NCBI GenBank assembly: GCA_021158895.1
Contig: JAGGSW010000075.1
Location: 1-26,065 of the forward strand
Direction: 5' to 3'
Length of the DNA: 26,065 bases
Source: Candidatus Odinarchaeota archaeon
GTDB lineage: Archaea > Asgardarchaeota > Baldrarchaeia > Baldrarchaeales > DXJG01
Shown here: in pieces, positions 24,130 to 26,065 of the stretch
Numbering within the stretch: the stretch's first letter is position 1
How the letters are laid out: every line of letters starts with the position of its first letter
Translations under genes and position numbers: made by a program
The notes under the pieces: model-generated
Database searches by the model: none
What the model saw: the letters and a program-made list of their open reading frames with translations, nothing else
Told to the model about the DNA's origin: nothing

Positions 24130-25653
24130 ATGGGGATACATGTGGAAAGGGAAATAGGAACGGTTATATGCACCAGTAATGGCCCAAGTGCTGTTGAATT
24201 CAACTTTGTAGTTACAAATACCTCCTTACCTGTGCCAGTTAGAACTGGTCAATTCGTTGAAGTTAGAACTGAAGAAGGAATGATGATTGCTCAGGTAACC
24301 GAAATTGTAAAGACTAATAGGTATTTTATGCATGCTGAGGCGGTTAGAGAATATGAGAAGGGAGGAAGACCGCTAACAACAATATTCCCAGTTGATAAAT
24401 GGGAGTACATCATAGCTAAGGCAAAACCACTTGCAGTAAGTGTAAACGGGCAATTAGAAAGAGTAACTTTTCCGCCATCACCGGGAGAAAAAGTTAAAAT
24501 TGCAGATAAAGATACATTGGCAAAATTTTTAGGGTTAGATTTAGAAAATGGTGTAGAACTTGGCACGGTTCGCTATCATAATGTGCCAGCAAAGTTAAAT
24601 CTTACAAGATTACTTCAAAAGCATTTAGCTATCCTCGCAATTTCTGGAGCTGGTAAATCTTATCTTGCATCCGTTTTGACGGAAGAATTATTGCTACGTG
24701 ATCCCTCGAAAGGAAGGGTTGCGGTTGTGATTATTGATGTTCATGGAGAATATGTTTCTTTTGCCGAAAAAATAAGTGGTAACAATTATGTGGACTTTTC
24801 TGATAAAGTTTCCGTCTTTAAAAGTTCCTTCTTCCAAATAGCTGTTCCTCAAATAAGTGAAAGAATGTTTGGAGAACTTCAACCGCAAATGTCGCCGATT
24901 CAGATAAGGGAATTAGGTAGAATTTTAAAAAACCTTAAAAAGAAAATGTACGAAACAGGACTTCCTTATTCTCTTCAAGATGTTATAAAGGAAGTAGAAC
25001 ATGACGAGAAGATGAGCGCACGAACAAAGGAAGCTCTTCTCGGATGGTTATACGACTTGGAAGATACCGGGCTTTTTGGACCTGTTGAATCTCCAAATTT
25101 AGAAAACATCGTAAAACTAGGCCGTGCAACAATAATTGACTTGAGTGAAACAATAAGCTTGAGAAAGAAACAGATTTTAGTCTCGTATATTGCGCAAAGG
25201 CTTTTTGACATGCGTAAGCAGGAAAAAATACCACCATTTATTTTAATCCTAGAGGAAGCACATCAATTTTGCCCCGAAGCAAGAAAGGAACTTGCAATAT
25301 CGAAAGGTATTATTGAAACTATTGCTAGGGAAGGAAGAAAGTTTTTTGCATCTCTCTGCCTCATAAGTCAAAGACCCGTAAGGCTGTCAACAACAGTACT
25401 ATCACAGTGCAACACCCACATAATTCTTCGCATTACAAACCCCTATGACTTAAAACATATAGGTGAAAGTAGTGAGGGAATAGATAAAGCTGTACTAGAT
25501 GTTATCACAACTCTTAACGTAGGTGAAGCCCTAGTGGTAGGTGAAGCCGTAAACTTCCCACTGTTTATCAAAATTAGAAAAAGAAAAAGCAAAGAACCAA
25601 AACATGCGTTAAACTTAGAAGAAATTGCAAGAATCTATGAAAAAATTACTTAA
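24130..25653 (+). CDS. herA: HerA bipolar DNA helicase/translocase
   Basis: The 507-residue protein starts with a HAS-barrel (about 1-140), followed by a RecA/FtsK-like ATPase core: Walker A GAGKS (173-177), Walker B ILEEAHQF with Glu375/Glu376, then LISQRP and an arginine-finger region (ILRITNPYD). It forms hexamers that pump DNA through the NurA dimer. The start ATG 24130 lies about 23 bases after TTTTATA (24104-24110), so a leaderless message is likely. The family and nurA neighbour make the function firm. Confidence 0.96.
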   Translation: MGIHVEREIGTVICTSNGPSAVEFNFVVTNTSLPVPVRTGQFVEVRTEEGMMIAQVTEIVKTNRYFMHAEAVREYEKGGRPLTTIFPVDKWEYIIAKAKPLAVSVNGQLERVTFPPSPGEKVKIADKDTLAKFLGLDLENGVELGTVRYHNVPAKLNLTRLLQKHLAILAISGAGKSYLASVLTEELLLRDPSKGRVAVVIIDVHGEYVSFAEKISGNNYVDFSDKVSVFKSSFFQIAVPQISERMFGELQPQMSPIQIRELGRILKNLKKKMYETGLPYSLQDVIKEVEHDEKMSARTKEALLGWLYDLEDTGLFGPVESPNLENIVKLGRATIIDLSETISLRKKQILVSYIAQRLFDMRKQEKIPPFILILEEAHQFCPEARKELAISKGIIETIAREGRKFFASLCLISQRPVRLSTTVLSQCNTHIILRITNPYDLKHIGESSEGIDKAVLDVITTLNVGEALVVGEAVNFPLFIKIRKRKSKEPKHALNLEEIARIYEKIT

Positions 25654-25778
25654 TCTACATTTAACGCAACTCTAAAATTAAATTACAAGTCCAAGCTCAT
25701 TTTAACAGACTATAAAGAAAATTAAAAGATCACATCTGCTCATTTATACTTAAAAGAGGATGTAATAAGAGGGAAAGG

Positions 25779-26054
25779 TCATTTAATTTTAATAACTATT
25801 CTTTCAACTGCAGGTTCGCAGACTTTTCTCACTCCATGTTCACCAGGCTCATATTTGCTTCTAATTAAACCAGCCTTCTCGAGAATCTTGACTTGGGCAG
25901 AGATATTAGCCTCTGTTTGGTTTAGTACTTCAGCAATTCTGCTTACGTCCATTTTTTTCTCTCTAAGTAGTTTAAGAATTTGCCAGCGTGTTTTTGATGC
26001 CAGTGCTTTTGCTATTTTTGCTACGCTCTCATCTTCTACAACGAGTTCCTGCAT
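25779..26054 (-). CDS. ArsR-type winged-helix transcriptional regulator
   Basis: The product is at least 91 residues with an ArsR-like winged helix: IAKALASKTRWQILKLL, VSRIAEVLNQTEANISAQVKIL as the helix-turn-helix, and LEKAGLIRSKYEPGEHGVRKVCEP as the wing. No metal-binding CxC is seen; a single Cys lies in the wing tail. The start is ATG 26054, but the frame is still open toward the window edge, so a longer N-terminus is possible. It converges on herA across a 125-bp gap with no other feature seen. Target genes are unknown. Confidence 0.8.
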   Translation of the reverse strand: MQELVVEDESVAKIAKALASKTRWQILKLLREKKMDVSRIAEVLNQTEANISAQVKILEKAGLIRSKYEPGEHGVRKVCEPAVERIVIKIK

Positions 26055-26065
26055 AGAATAACCAC

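Noticed and set aside
1..26065. CRISPR arrays, insertion sequences or prophage
   Set aside because: I saw no regularly spaced repeats, no transposase or integrase motifs and no phage structural genes.

Overview
The window is AT-rich archaeal chromosome, densely packed with housekeeping genes. Archaeal markers are TmcA, a Pno1/Dim2-like KH protein, DUF211, UPF0282, archaeal-type AlaRS, the short archaeal PurA, NurA and HerA, an RNA polymerase M-type zinc ribbon, leaderless-looking starts and TATA-type promoters. The XPF nuclease is the short, helicase-less form, which points to the Thermoproteota/TACK side (for example Bathyarchaeia or a relative) rather than a euryarchaeon. The GAPDH is the bacterial class I type. 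No mobile element, CRISPR array, tRNA or rRNA was found.

Layout. 1-4163 is RNA modification and ribosome biogenesis: tmcA (3' part outside the window), Pno1-like KH protein, a tiny zinc ribbon and a NOL1/NOP2/Sun m5C methyltransferase. 4365-8282 holds a solitary restriction-endonuclease-like protein, DUF211, a coiled-coil protein, a zinc-ribbon/winged-helix protein, a small winged-helix protein and a PhoU-like DUF47 protein. 8330-9855 is a leftward operon-like set (CBS pair, gamma-carbonic-anhydrase-like, nitroreductase). 10183-14784 has GAPDH, a UPF0282 metallo-beta-lactamase-fold protein, XPF nuclease and the RNA ligase RtcB. 14877-20606 has an RpoM-like zinc ribbon, an XRE-type regulator with repeated upstream motifs, alaS, a 60-residue protein and purA. 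20607-21191 is a long gap that I read as carrying two box C/D guide RNA genes. 21192-25653 is pyrG-nurA followed by herA, and the right edge has an ArsR-type regulator.

The standout is pyrG (CTP synthase). Its frame is broken after codon 42 by an in-frame TAA at the start of a 31-nt insertion (21320-21350). The insertion and its flanks fold into a bulge-helix-bulge: a 4-bp central helix, two opposed 3-nt bulges and a 9-bp intron hairpin. Cutting between the second and third nucleotide of each bulge, the rule for archaeal tRNA-splicing endonuclease, restores KIDPYLNVDPG and a 556-residue enzyme. I therefore read it as a minimal protein-coding archaeal intron. RtcB, the ligase of this splicing pathway, is encoded about 7 kb away.

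The second point of interest is the pair of guide RNAs at 20816-20873 (+) and 20976-21049 (-). Both have 12-nt guide slots, terminal stems and well-placed TATA boxes. Both replace the canonical C-box G6/D-box C1 pair with U6/A1, so base pairing in the K-turn is kept.
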